Below are positions 7,566 to 14,827 of a stretch of DNA of 23,021 nt, in pieces. Each line of letters begins with the position of its first letter. Positions within the stretch are counted from its first letter, which is position 1. This stretch comes from JAGOQQ01 sp031973235 (GTDB lineage: Bacteria > Patescibacteriota > Minisyncoccia > Phycocordibacterales > UBA9973), in assembly GCA_031973235.1 (NCBI GenBank), contig DALYDM010000010.1:1-23021 (forward strand), read 5' to 3'. The notes below the pieces were generated by a model. The model did no database searches and was not told the origin of the DNA. It saw only the letters and a list, made by a program, of their open reading frames with translations. The position numbers and the translations under genes were made by a program.

Positions 7566-7595
7566 TAATTTGAAGCAAATTATGATTTTTGAATA
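7566..7595 (+). terminator. Possible weak AT-rich terminator after priA
   Basis: Perfect 7-bp arms TAATTTG (7566-7572) and CAAATTA (7576-7582) with a 3-nt loop, followed by TGATTTTTG. The stem has little GC, so function is uncertain. Confidence 0.3.
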
Positions 7596-7615
7596 CTTCC
7601 ACTAAAGAGTAAGTA

Positions 7616-7644
7616 TTGACAAATATCAACATATGTGATAATAT
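7616..7644 (+). promoter_or_regulatory. Strong sigma70-type promoter of the small gene at 7688
   Basis: TTGACA (7616-7621), 17-nt spacer, extended -10 TGA-TAATAT (7636-7644). This is the best consensus promoter in the window, with the ATG 43 nt downstream of the -10 box. Confidence 0.75.
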
Positions 7645-7687
7645 TATTTTAAACAGCTACTCATCAACTCAACAAAAAAACTTACAC

Positions 7688-7924
7688 ATGAATCAGAAAG
7701 CATTTATTGTTGGAATTCACCGATATTCCTTCCAGGCTGGGAAACCAGCAGAGATCATCGGCGTAGAGTTCGTCACCCCCGAGAACCTTAGCCCTCGTCC
7801 TTGCTACAAACTTCGGTTCGAGGACGGCTATGAAGACTTCCTTCCTATTTCAGAAGCACACAACTTTGAGATCATCTCTGAAGAAGATGTGCGGCTCAGA
7901 AAAATTCCCGGAATCGTGCACTAG
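7688..7924 (+). CDS. Small conserved-looking protein, unknown function
   Basis: A 78-residue protein starting at ATG 7688. A longer frame from TTG 7616 is rejected because that TTG is the -35 box of the promoter. The sequence alternates beta-prone and charged stretches (IVGIHRYSF, AEIIGVEFVTP, RPCYKLRFEDGYEDFLPISEA), suggesting a small all-beta domain, and ends in an acidic tail. There is no signal peptide or membrane helix. No family is recognised. Its codon choice is more GC-rich and C-ending than that of its neighbours, which together with the strong promoter suggests high expression. It is monocistronic, with a terminator directly behind. Confidence 0.75.
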   Translation: MNQKAFIVGIHRYSFQAGKPAEIIGVEFVTPENLSPRPCYKLRFEDGYEDFLPISEAHNFEIISEEDVRLRKIPGIVH

Positions 7925-7945
7925 CACTCCACCCATCATCAAAGC

Positions 7946-7979
7946 AAAAACTCACTGCTTCGGTCGTGGGTTTTTTGTT
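7946..7979 (+). terminator. Rho-independent terminator after the small gene
   Basis: Arms AAAAACTCAC (7946-7955) and GTGGGTTTTT (7966-7975), with one G-T pair, enclose a 10-nt segment containing TTCG. A run of Ts follows. Confidence 0.8.
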
Positions 7980-8222
7980 TATATGAAAGCAAATTTTGTA
8001 AATCATTCAAGGCTAAAGTTTGATATAAATACTTTTTGCACCAATAAATCATTCTAAAATCGTCTATTAAGGTGAGCATTGCGAAAATAAAAATTCGATA
8101 ATTCAATTATTTATTGTTGGTATGAAGACAATTTTCGTAGTTCTATATCTCTTTTAATTTAAACACAGTAAAAAGTTCTAAATCACATAGTGGTTTCAAG
8201 TTGTTTAGATGTTACAGGATAT
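7980..8222. other. AT-rich intergenic stretch without a supported gene
   Basis: The gene-free stretch 7925-8297 holds the terminator just described, then AT-rich sequence with many stops in all frames, then the promoter and inverted repeat of the SPFH gene. A 24-codon frame at 7983 has no supporting signal. No RNA gene was recognised. Confidence 0.6.
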
Positions 8223-8251
8223 TTGACAACTATTCAAAAATGTGTTAGGTT
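8223..8251 (+). promoter_or_regulatory. Promoter of the SPFH-domain gene
   Basis: TTGACA (8223-8228), 17-nt spacer, TAGGTT (8246-8251), 46 nt before the ATG at 8298. Confidence 0.55.
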
Positions 8252-8275
8252 ACCACCATCACTAGATGTGGTAAC
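8249..8275. promoter_or_regulatory. Inverted repeat over the -10/start site, possible operator
   Basis: Perfect 8-bp arms GTTACCAC (8249-8256) and GTGGTAAC (8268-8275) are separated by 11 nt. The left arm overlaps the -10 box and the expected start site lies between the arms, which is the usual position of a repressor site. There is no T run behind it, so it is not a terminator. An RNA hairpin is less likely because the left arm precedes the expected transcript start. Confidence 0.45.
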
Positions 8276-8297
8276 GGGAAGCAGCGAAACTGTTTGA

Positions 8298-10205
8298 ATG
8301 AACCTTAAAAAACAAAAAAGTATGATGAACAACATTCTATTATTTCAAATCCCTTCTTGGGGTATGACAATTATTTATATTGTCATAGTGATTGCCTTGA
8401 TTGCAGGATTAAGTAAAACAGTTTTGGGTTGGGTTTTTATTGCCCCTTCTAAATCTGGACTCGTTGAAAAAAAGTGGTCACTTGGTGCTGATTTACCTAT
8501 TGGAAGAATCATCGCAACTAATGGTGAAGCCGGATTACAAGCTGAATTACTAGCACCTGGTCTAAGTTGGTTTAAATGGTGGTGGATGTATTCCATAAAA
8601 GAAATTGACCCAATTGAAGTTCCGTCCGGTAAAATTGCGGTTATAAAATCACAGAATGGTGAACAAATTGAAAGTGGACTCATTCTTGCAAAAACTGTAG
8701 CGGAATGTGACAACTTTCAAAATGCGAAATTATTTTTAGAAGGAAATGGGGTTATGGGAATACAGAGGCAATTCTTGAGGAATGGAATTTACCGTATCAA
8801 TACTGCGCTTTTTGAAGTCAGTCTCCATGAAGCAATTAATATTCCTGAAGGAAGTATTGGTATTGTCACAGTTTTGGACGGCAAGCCTATACCAACAGGA
8901 GAGATTGCTTCTAGGGCAAAAGTTGATCATAAAAAATTCCAAGATGCCGACATGTTTTTGAACGCAAACGGAGAAAGAGGGCTTCAGGAGGAAATTCTAT
9001 CTCCTGGTGAATATTTCATCAACCCTTATTTCGCAAAAGTCGAGATTCAAGATCAGGTAATGGTTCCTATTGGAACTGTAGGTGTAGTCACAAGTTATAT
9101 TGGTGACGCACCAGTAGACACCACTGGTTCTGAATTTAAACATGGAATCATTGTTACAAATGGCCAAAAGGGTGTTCAACAAAACCCTTTGAATCCAGGT
9201 ATGTATCCAACCAATCTTCGTGTTTCTGTAGTTGAAACAGTACCGACGACAAACATCGTTTTGAACTGGGCAAATGCAAAAACAGAGGCTCATGAACTTG
9301 ATTCACATTTGAGTACAATTACTGCCCGCACTAAAGATGGCTTCCCCATTAATCTTGATGTTAGTCAGATTATCAACATTGCTCACGATGAAGCACCAAA
9401 AGTGATTGCTCGATTTGGAACACTCAAAAACTTGATTTCACAAGTCTTAGAACCAACAATTGGTAATTACTTCAGGAATGCTGTTCAGTCAAACGAAGCA
9501 CTGGAATTTATCACGAAACGAAAAGAGATGCAGGAAGAAGCAAAAAAGTTTATTGCTAGTGTATTGTCGCAATATAATGTTGTAGGAGTCGATACGCTAA
9601 TTGGAGACATTATTCCTCCAGAAGCTTTAATGGCTCCGATCCGAGAAAGACATGTTGCAATTCAACAAACAGCGATGTATCAAGAGCAACAAAAAAAAGA
9701 AGTTGCGAGAAAAGATCTTGAAGTCGCGTCTGCTGATGCAGATATGCAGAAAGAGGTAATAAAAGCCCAACAAGAAGTTGTAATTTCTGAAAGGCACGCT
9801 GAATCTGTTGTAAAAAAACAAAAAGGTGATAGCGAAGCCATTGAACTAAAAGCAAAAGCTGAAGCGGAAGCAACAAAAGTTACTGCTATTGCTGAAGCAG
9901 AAGCAAAGGAGAAAATTGGTAAAGCAGAAGCGGAAGTTATCCTGGCAAAAGGAAAAGCAACGGCCACAGCTTACAAGGAGCAAACAGAAGCTATGGGTAA
10001 AGAGAACTTTACTGCAATGCAAATCATGTCTTCCCTTTCTGAAAGCGGAATGCCAATTGTACCTCAAATCGTTTCCGGTGGAAGCGGTGATGGAAACATT
10101 GGATCATTGGTTGGCATAACTATACTGGAAAAATTAGGAGCATTTCCTAAAAATGCAGAAAATCCAGTAATTCCAAACAATAAAAAAGAAGAAGAGGATA
10201 AGTAA
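8298..10205 (+). CDS. SPFH/flotillin-class membrane protein with N-terminal repeats
   Basis: This 635-residue protein is predicted to form oligomeric scaffolds at the membrane. A membrane helix lies at about 23-46. Four related beta-rich modules of roughly 60-80 residues follow (about 50-315), each built around a strand with G-x-I/V-x-V/I, a G-x-x-G-x-Q-x-x-L core and a PG-x-Y-like turn, for example GERGLQEEILSPGEYFINP. Next comes an SPFH-like domain (about 325-475) with TARTKDGFPINLDVSQIINI and FGTLKNLISQVLEPTIGNYF. A long Ala/Glu/Lys coiled coil (about 480-590, with AKAEAEA repeats) and a Gly/Ser-rich, charged tail complete it. Flotillins usually have about 450-500 residues; the repeated front is the odd part. 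ATG 8298 is used; ATG 8322 or 8325 is possible. It is monocistronic. Confidence 0.85.
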   Translation: MNLKKQKSMMNNILLFQIPSWGMTIIYIVIVIALIAGLSKTVLGWVFIAPSKSGLVEKKWSLGADLPIGRIIATNGEAGLQAELLAPGLSWFKWWWMYSIKEIDPIEVPSGKIAVIKSQNGEQIESGLILAKTVAECDNFQNAKLFLEGNGVMGIQRQFLRNGIYRINTALFEVSLHEAINIPEGSIGIVTVLDGKPIPTGEIASRAKVDHKKFQDADMFLNANGERGLQEEILSPGEYFINPYFAKVEIQDQVMVPIGTVGVVTSYIGDAPVDTTGSEFKHGIIVTNGQKGVQQNPLNPGMYPTNLRVSVVETVPTTNIVLNWANAKTEAHELDSHLSTITARTKDGFPINLDVSQIINIAHDEAPKVIARFGTLKNLISQVLEPTIGNYFRNAVQSNEALEFITKRKEMQEEAKKFIASVLSQYNVVGVDTLIGDIIPPEALMAPIRERHVAIQQTAMYQEQQKKEVARKDLEVASADADMQKEVIKAQQEVVISERHAESVVKKQKGDSEAIELKAKAEAEATKVTAIAEAEAKEKIGKAEAEVILAKGKATATAYKEQTEAMGKENFTAMQIMSSLSESGMPIVPQIVSGGSGDGNIGSLVGITILEKLGAFPKNAENPVIPNNKKEEEDK

Positions 10206-10226
10206 AAAGTCTGTATAAATACAGCA

Positions 10227-10259
10227 CCCCGATCTTGTTAGATCGGGGTTTTTATTTTT
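10227..10259 (+). terminator. Rho-independent terminator after the SPFH gene
   Basis: Stem CCCCGATC (10227-10234) with GATCGGGG (10241-10248), 6-nt loop, then TTTTTATTTTT. Confidence 0.93.
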
Positions 10260-10274
10260 CCTTATTATCAATCG

Positions 10275-10310
10275 TCTGAACATACTTTCAGATTAGGACG
10301 GTTGCACCGT
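10275..10310. repeat. Two small hairpins in the SPFH-rpsU spacer
   Basis: TCTGAA / TTCAGA (10275-10280 / 10287-10292) and ACGGT / ACCGT (10298-10302 / 10306-10310). They are short and unsupported by any other signal; the spacer 10260-10382 otherwise shows nothing. Confidence 0.25.
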
Positions 10311-10382
10311 ATACACAGAATAGTTTAGTCCGCCAGCAAAGCGAGGTTCTTTCTGTACAGCCAGCGTCAGCTAACATACAGT

Positions 10383-10411
10383 TTGCGTTGATTCGCGAAT
10401 TGTGTTATTCT
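10383..10411 (+). promoter_or_regulatory. Promoter of the rpsU operon, short leader
   Basis: TTGCGT (10383-10388), 17-nt spacer, TATTCT (10406-10411). The ATG of rpsU is 10 nt behind, giving a leader of only a few bases and no Shine-Dalgarno sequence. Confidence 0.5.
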
Positions 10412-10421
10412 ATTTCCACAT

Positions 10422-10652
10422 ATGGCAACCGTAATAGAAATCAAGAAAAACGCAAACGAAAACAACGCGAACACCCTTCGCCGTTTTACTCGACGTGTGC
10501 AAGAATCAGGTATTCTTCAAAAGGTTAAATCGAAGCGATACAATCAACGTGCATCATCAAAACTCGCTCAAAAGAACGCCGCTCTCAAGAAAATTGCAAA
10601 AAGAAAGGAAATTGAGCGACTAAAGAAGCTCGGTAAAGTGATTGAGCGATAA
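10422..10652 (+). CDS. rpsU: 30S ribosomal protein S21
   Basis: A small, strongly basic protein of the 30S subunit that sits near the anti-Shine-Dalgarno end of 16S rRNA. The 76 residues include the family core TLRRFTRRVQESGILQKVKSKRYNQ, and the C-terminal half is a basic helix (KNAALKKIAKRKEIERLKKL). The length is close to the usual 60-75. It is the first gene of a probable rpsU-ybeY-ftsA unit, with ybeY starting 6 nt after its stop. The pairing of S21 with a 16S rRNA maturation factor is functionally coherent. Confidence 0.95.
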   Translation: MATVIEIKKNANENNANTLRRFTRRVQESGILQKVKSKRYNQRASSKLAQKNAALKKIAKRKEIERLKKLGKVIER

Positions 10653-10658
10653 TATACT

Positions 10659-11057
10659 ATGTCTGACGAGACACTCAACGTAAAGATAACCACGAAAGAC
10701 AAGCTTCCACGCTTGTCTTTTCTTGATTTCAAAAACACAATTCTTGGGAAGAAATACGAACTTTCTATACTTTTTGCGGGTGAAGCACTTTGCCGCAAAC
10801 TCAATAAGCAATTTCGAGACAAAGACTATGCAACAAATATTTTAAGTTTCCCTCTTTCTGATACTTCAGGTGAAATTGTTATTCATCTTAAAAAGGTTCG
10901 AAAAGACGCAAAAGAATTTGACCGAAGTTACGAAAACTTCTTGGCATATCTACTTATCCACGGAATGCTTCATTTGAAAGGATACGATCATGGTAGTACA
11001 ATGGATAATGAAGAAATAAAATATCAAAAGAAACTCGGCATACTTCCACACAAGTAA
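10659..11057 (+). CDS. ybeY: Endoribonuclease YbeY (16S rRNA maturation)
   Basis: YbeY is a zinc-dependent RNase that takes part in 16S rRNA 3'-end maturation and ribosome quality control. The 132-residue protein carries the diagnostic zinc site H-G-x-L-H-L-x-G-Y-D-H, with ligands His101, His105 and His111. The upstream family segment LNKQFRDKDYATNILSFPL is also present (about 48-65), equivalent to the usual LN..YR..D..TDVLSFP. All active-site elements are intact. The ATG lies 6 nt after rpsU with no Shine-Dalgarno sequence, so coupled translation with rpsU is likely. Confidence 0.96.
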   Translation: MSDETLNVKITTKDKLPRLSFLDFKNTILGKKYELSILFAGEALCRKLNKQFRDKDYATNILSFPLSDTSGEIVIHLKKVRKDAKEFDRSYENFLAYLLIHGMLHLKGYDHGSTMDNEEIKYQKKLGILPHK

Positions 11058-11068
11058 TTTTTTGCACG

Positions 11069-11100
11069 AGTGAGATTTTGATATTTTTTTCTCTCTCACT
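11069..11100. repeat. Inverted repeat between ybeY and ftsA
   Basis: Arms AGTGAGA (11069-11075) and TCTCACT (11094-11100) around an 18-nt T-rich loop, ending 5 nt before the ftsA ATG. There is no T run after the stem on the plus strand, so it is not a typical terminator. It could shape ftsA translation. Confidence 0.35.
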
Positions 11101-11105
11101 AATTC

Positions 11106-12275
11106 ATGTCAAAAAATATTACAATTGGAATAGATATTGGTACGCACGCGATTCGTGTTGCCATTGCTGAACACCAAAAGAATGATGCGTGGCCTCACAT
11201 TATCGCTACATCATACGCACATACTACTGGACTCCGTTATGGATATATAGTCAACGAACAAGAAGTCATACGCTCTATCAAAAGGGCTATTTCTGACATT
11301 GAAAAAAGTTCAGGAATTCGTGTACGAAAAGCAAGTATCTCCATCAGCTCAACAGGTCTTACCTCTGAACACGCAACAGGAAATGCGATTATTTCAAAAG
11401 CAGACAGTGAAGTCACAGTCCTTGATATCACAAAAGCAATCGACGAAAGCGAGCAATCTCTCCCTTCAATCAACAAAAAAATTCTTCACACAATTCCGGT
11501 AAAGTTTCTCATTGATGGCAAAGAAGTATATGGAAAACCTGAAGGAATGAAAGGTATCAAACTTGAAGTAAAAACACATTTTGTAACATGTATTGATCAA
11601 CACATAAAATCATTTATTCATGCAGTATCTGAAGCGGGCGTTGAAGTGGTGGACGTGATTGCATCACCTCTTGCTGCTGGTGCGACAACACTTACCGAAC
11701 AGCAAAAAGCTTTTGGTTGTATTCTGATAGACATCGGCGCCGAAACTGTCTCTGTGGGTGTATTTGAAAACGGTGTACTTGTTTCCACTCATGTTTTTCA
11801 AATTGGCTCAAACGACATCACAAACGACATTGCTCTTGGTTTTCGAATTTCACTAGAAGAAGCAGAAGCAATTAAAATTGGAAGTGTGCCTGCAAGTTTT
11901 TCAAAACGAAAACTTGATGAAATTGTCGAGGCACGCCTTGAAGATATTTTTGAACTAATTGATAGATATCTAAAACAACTCAAACGTAGTGGACTTCTCC
12001 CTGCAGGTGCAATACTTATTGGAGGCGGTTCACAAATTCCTCGAATCGATGAAGTGGCAAAAGATGTACTAAGACTGCCGGTGAAAATTGGTGGTGCAGA
12101 ATTTTTCCACAATTCAAAAAACAAACAAAAGGACCCTTCATGGATGACAGTACTAGGATTGTGTGTTGCAAACAAGAGCGGAGCATATGATCCAAACGGA
12201 GACGGAAGCCTCTCAGATTGGTGGAAAAGCCTTAAAAAGCAAGCCTCCCACTTCATTAGACAGCTTCTTCCCTAA
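11106..12275 (+). CDS. ftsA: Cell division protein FtsA
   Basis: Actin-like protein that tethers FtsZ filaments to the membrane. The 389-residue product starts with ITIGIDIGTHAIRVAIAE (phosphate-1 loop), has the FtsA-specific 1C (SHS2) region with IRVRKASISISSTGL, the second phosphate loop ILIDIGAETVSVGVFENG and the adenosine site ILIGGGSQIPRIDEV. It ends in an amphipathic helix, LSDWWKSLKKQASHFIRQLL, the expected membrane-targeting peptide. It is followed at once by a terminator, and ftsZ has its own promoter, so the classic ftsA-ftsZ pair is adjacent but transcriptionally separable. Confidence 0.95.
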   Translation: MSKNITIGIDIGTHAIRVAIAEHQKNDAWPHIIATSYAHTTGLRYGYIVNEQEVIRSIKRAISDIEKSSGIRVRKASISISSTGLTSEHATGNAIISKADSEVTVLDITKAIDESEQSLPSINKKILHTIPVKFLIDGKEVYGKPEGMKGIKLEVKTHFVTCIDQHIKSFIHAVSEAGVEVVDVIASPLAAGATTLTEQQKAFGCILIDIGAETVSVGVFENGVLVSTHVFQIGSNDITNDIALGFRISLEEAEAIKIGSVPASFSKRKLDEIVEARLEDIFELIDRYLKQLKRSGLLPAGAILIGGGSQIPRIDEVAKDVLRLPVKIGGAEFFHNSKNKQKDPSWMTVLGLCVANKSGAYDPNGDGSLSDWWKSLKKQASHFIRQLLP

Positions 12276-12279
12276 GGTT

Positions 12280-12309
12280 ACCACCCATGATGGGTGGTTT
12301 TCTTTTTTG
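12280..12309 (+). terminator. Rho-independent terminator between ftsA and ftsZ
   Basis: Palindromic stem ACCACCC / GGGTGGT (12280-12298) followed by TTTTCTTTTTT. It is placed directly after the ftsA stop codon. Confidence 0.88.
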
Positions 12310-12339
12310 TGCTTATTTTGCTATTATTATGCCTATAAC

Positions 12340-12405
12340 GTTGCAAAGGTGTGCCCTTAGCGTTGCATATGTGTGCCCTTAGCTTTGCATAAGTGTGCCC
12401 TTAAC
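12340..12405 (+). repeat. Three 22-nt tandem repeats upstream of ftsZ
   Basis: Units at 12340-12361, 12362-12383 and 12384-12405, each beginning G/T-TTGCA and sharing the core GTGTGCCCTTA. Units 1 and 2 end in CCCTTAGC; unit 3 ends in CCCTTAAC, and its last bases form the -35 box of the ftsZ promoter. Head-to-tail order and equal length suggest a multi-site binding region for a regulator. Confidence 0.85.
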
Positions 12406-12428
12406 AGAGTTCAGAAAATTACTAGAAT
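12401..12428 (+). promoter_or_regulatory. Promoter of ftsZ, short leader
   Basis: TTAACA (12401-12406), 16-nt spacer, TAGAAT (12423-12428), with the ATG 12 nt downstream. The -35 box overlaps the third tandem repeat. The leader would be about 5-7 nt and has no Shine-Dalgarno sequence. Confidence 0.55.
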
Positions 12429-12440
12429 TTATAGATATAT

Positions 12441-13661
12441 ATGGCAAAAATCAATCCAGACATAGAGACATTCGCACGAATAAAAGTAATCGGTGTTGGA
12501 GGTTCAGGAAAGAACGCGCTCAATCACATGATTAGTTCAAAAGTCAAAGGTGTTGAATTCATTGCGATGAATACAGACACACAAGATTTGCATTATTCAC
12601 AAGCTGAGAAAAAAATTCATATTGGGAAAAATCTTACGAAAGGTCTTGGTGCGGGAATGAATCCAGAAGTTGGCAAACGTGCAGCCGAAGAAACAAAAGC
12701 AGAAATCCAAGATGTTATCAAAGGTGCTGACATGGTATTCATTGCATGTGGAATGGGTGGAGGTACTGGCACAGGTGCAGCTCCCATCATTGCACGCGCA
12801 TCGAAAGAGCAAGGAATTCTCACTGTTGGTGTAGTCACACGACCATTTTTCTTTGAAGGACAACAACGTATGCGACTTGCTGAACAAGGTATTGCTGAAC
12901 TCGAAAAAGAAGTTGATGCCATTATTGTTATTCCAAACGACAGACTTCTCTCTATCGCCGGAAAAGACACTGGACTCAAAGAAGCATTTGCAATGTGTGA
13001 CGAAGTTCTACGACATGCCGTTGAAGGAATTTCAGACCTCATCACTACTGCAGGTATCATCAATGTCGACTTCTCAGACATCAAAGCAGTCATGACTGAC
13101 GCGGGAACTGCACTTATGGGCATCGGATCAGCATCAGGTGAAAATCGCGCTTCTCAAGCAGCACTTATGGCTATCAACTCACCTCTTCTTGAAGTATCTA
13201 TAAATGGTGCACGTGGAGTACTCTATGCAATATCAGGCGGTGAAGACCTCACACTCAACGAAGTCCAAGAAGCTTCGCAAGTCATCACAGAATCAATCGA
13301 TAAAGACGCAAAAGTCATCTTCGGAGCAATTCGCGACGACAGACTTAAGAAAGGTGAGATCAAAGTTACTGTTATTGCTACCGGTTTCCCTACAGACCTT
13401 CCAAGACGTTCACTTTTTAATGCTGCACCAAAGCCACAGCAACAAGAAGTTTTCTCTCAAAAGAAGGAAGAAAGTACTGGGCCAGCATCACAGCGTGAAC
13501 CTATCAAAAAAGAAATTCACAATTCCCTTCCAGACAATACAGAAAATGGATTCGTCAAAAAAGTAGAGTCAAAACCTGAGATCGGTGAAGTGATTGATCT
13601 TGATGAAGGAGAAGACGACTGGGGAGCAATTCCTGCATTCCTACGACGAGGAAAAAAATAG
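12441..13661 (+). CDS. ftsZ: Cell division GTPase FtsZ
   Basis: Tubulin homologue that forms the division ring. The 406-residue protein has the N-terminal nucleotide loop IKVIGVGGSGKNALNHM, the tubulin signature GGGTGTG (about 105-112), the family segment RPFFFEGQQRMRLAEQGI, and the T7 loop NVDFSDIKAVM with its catalytic Asp. A variable linker (about 325-390, rich in Gln, Lys and Glu) leads to the conserved C-terminal peptide IPAFLRRGKK, which binds FtsA. Everything needed for polymerisation and FtsA tethering is present. It is transcribed from its own promoter behind a repeat array and is monocistronic, ending at a strong hairpin. Confidence 0.98.
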   Translation: MAKINPDIETFARIKVIGVGGSGKNALNHMISSKVKGVEFIAMNTDTQDLHYSQAEKKIHIGKNLTKGLGAGMNPEVGKRAAEETKAEIQDVIKGADMVFIACGMGGGTGTGAAPIIARASKEQGILTVGVVTRPFFFEGQQRMRLAEQGIAELEKEVDAIIVIPNDRLLSIAGKDTGLKEAFAMCDEVLRHAVEGISDLITTAGIINVDFSDIKAVMTDAGTALMGIGSASGENRASQAALMAINSPLLEVSINGARGVLYAISGGEDLTLNEVQEASQVITESIDKDAKVIFGAIRDDRLKKGEIKVTVIATGFPTDLPRRSLFNAAPKPQQQEVFSQKKEESTGPASQREPIKKEIHNSLPDNTENGFVKKVESKPEIGEVIDLDEGEDDWGAIPAFLRRGKK

Positions 13662-13693
13662 GAACACGAACTGTATACAAAACTACACAAATA

Positions 13694-13732
13694 AAAATGA
13701 GCGGCACCTAAGGTGCCGCTCATTTTTAAAGT
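13694..13732 (+). terminator. Strong Rho-independent terminator after ftsZ
   Basis: Long near-perfect hairpin with arms AAAATGAGCGGCACCT and AGGTGCCGCTCATTTT around a single base, so the innermost pairs must open to form the loop. TTTTTAAAG follows. Confidence 0.93.
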
Positions 13733-13752
13733 TTTTATAACTTGCTCTATAT

Positions 13753-13766
13753 GATAATATATAAGA
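13753..13766 (+). promoter_or_regulatory. Possible extended -10 promoter for the trxB-carotenoid operon
   Basis: A TGA-TAATAT element lies within CTATATGATAATATA, about 120 nt before the trxB start. No good -35 box is seen, so this is a weak call. The spacer 13740-13887 shows no other signal. Confidence 0.3.
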
Positions 13767-13887
13767 ATAGTCTTAATGTTTCCGAGTTTGGCATTACAGT
13801 TTCAAAAGAAATTTGCAACATCTGAAATCTAAAAAATCGACAAAAGCAAATTTATCTACAACCTATCAACAATAAACTAAACATTTT

Positions 13888-14814
13888 ATGATATACGATC
13901 TTATAATAGTCGGCGCAGGACCAGGAGGCACAGCAGGTGCAGTCTACGCAGCACGAAAACAATTAAACACTCTACTTGTAGCCAAAGAAATAGGCGGACA
14001 ATCAACTGTATCTGAAACAATCTACAACTGGATCGGAACCCCAGAAATTAGCGGACACGCGCTCGCTGAATCTTTTCGTGCGCACATCAAAGCATATGAA
14101 AACAAATTCCTCACACTCAAGGAAGGTTTCAATGTATCAAAAGTAGAAAAAACTGACGGAGGATTTAAATTAATTCTCGAGAACGGCGAAGAGCTTGCTT
14201 CAAAATCTGTACTTATCACTTCTGGCTCGGGACGTCGCAAACTCACCATTCCAGGAGCAGATATTTTTGAACACAAAGGTATTACCTATTGTGCATCATG
14301 TGACGGTCCTCTTTTTTCTGGCCAAGATGTTGTGGTGATTGGTGGTGGAAATGCTGGATTTGAGACAGCGGCTCAACTTCTCGAGTATTGCAACAGTGTT
14401 ACTCTTGTGCACAGAAATAGCGACTTTAAAGCTGACAAAATAACAGTTGAAAAAGTCCTCTCTCATCCTAAAATGAAAGCCATCACAAATGCTGAACTTG
14501 TTGAAGTCAAAGGTGACAAATTTGTTTCTTCACTTGTATATAAAGATAAAACATCTGGAGAAACTCATGAAATCCCAACTACCGGAATATTCGTAGAAGT
14601 CGGACAAATTCCAAACACTGCACTTGTAGAAGACCTGGTAACTCTCGATGACAACAAAAAGATAGTAGTAGATCCATGGACTCAACGCACATCAGAAGAA
14701 GGTGTATGGGCAGCAGGAGACGCCACAAACGGCCTATACCACCAAAACAACATCGCTACAGGTGATGCAGTAAAAGCACTTGAAGACATCTTTATGTGGC
14801 TTAAAACACGGTAG
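13888..14814 (+). CDS. trxB: Thioredoxin reductase-like FAD/NAD(P)H flavoprotein
   Basis: A 308-residue flavoprotein that reduces thioredoxin or a related dithiol partner using NAD(P)H. The FAD-binding GAGPGG is at residues 9-14, GGQS follows at about 36-39, and the redox-active dithiol CASCDG is at 135-140. The second dinucleotide-binding motif is GGGNAGFETA (about 158-167). The C-terminal segment VWAAGDATNG binds FAD. The length fits low-molecular-weight TrxB (about 310). The usual GGG-x-S/D-A-x-E-E-A reads GNAGFETA, so NADPH preference is uncertain. It lies 13 nt upstream of the prenyl synthase gene and is probably the first gene of the carotenoid operon. A ferredoxin-NADP reductase-like role is less likely because the CxxC is present. 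Confidence 0.9.
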   Translation: MIYDLIIVGAGPGGTAGAVYAARKQLNTLLVAKEIGGQSTVSETIYNWIGTPEISGHALAESFRAHIKAYENKFLTLKEGFNVSKVEKTDGGFKLILENGEELASKSVLITSGSGRRKLTIPGADIFEHKGITYCASCDGPLFSGQDVVVIGGGNAGFETAAQLLEYCNSVTLVHRNSDFKADKITVEKVLSHPKMKAITNAELVEVKGDKFVSSLVYKDKTSGETHEIPTTGIFVEVGQIPNTALVEDLVTLDDNKKIVVDPWTQRTSEEGVWAAGDATNGLYHQNNIATGDAVKALEDIFMWLKTR

Positions 14815-14827
14815 CTTTAGGATATTT

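Noticed and set aside
7616..7687. TTG at 7616 as start of the small gene
   Set aside because: The TTG is part of the TTGACA -35 box, and the added residues are low in coding character; ATG 7688 fits the promoter.
9610..10067. Leu/Phe/Cys-rich minus-strand frames under the SPFH coiled coil
   Set aside because: They are antisense products of GAA/GCA/AAA-rich repeat codons, with no signals of their own.
10260..10421. tRNA or structured RNA in the SPFH-rpsU spacer
   Set aside because: Only two short stems are present, with no cloverleaf, CCA end or known riboswitch core.
12340..12405. Short CRISPR array upstream of ftsZ
   Set aside because: The units are directly adjacent with no spacers and there are no cas genes; it is a tandem repeat.
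14780..14827. Upstream ATG for the prenyl synthase, overlapping trxB
   Set aside because: The extra residues do not resemble the family; ATG 14828 has an AGGA before it and follows trxB cleanly.
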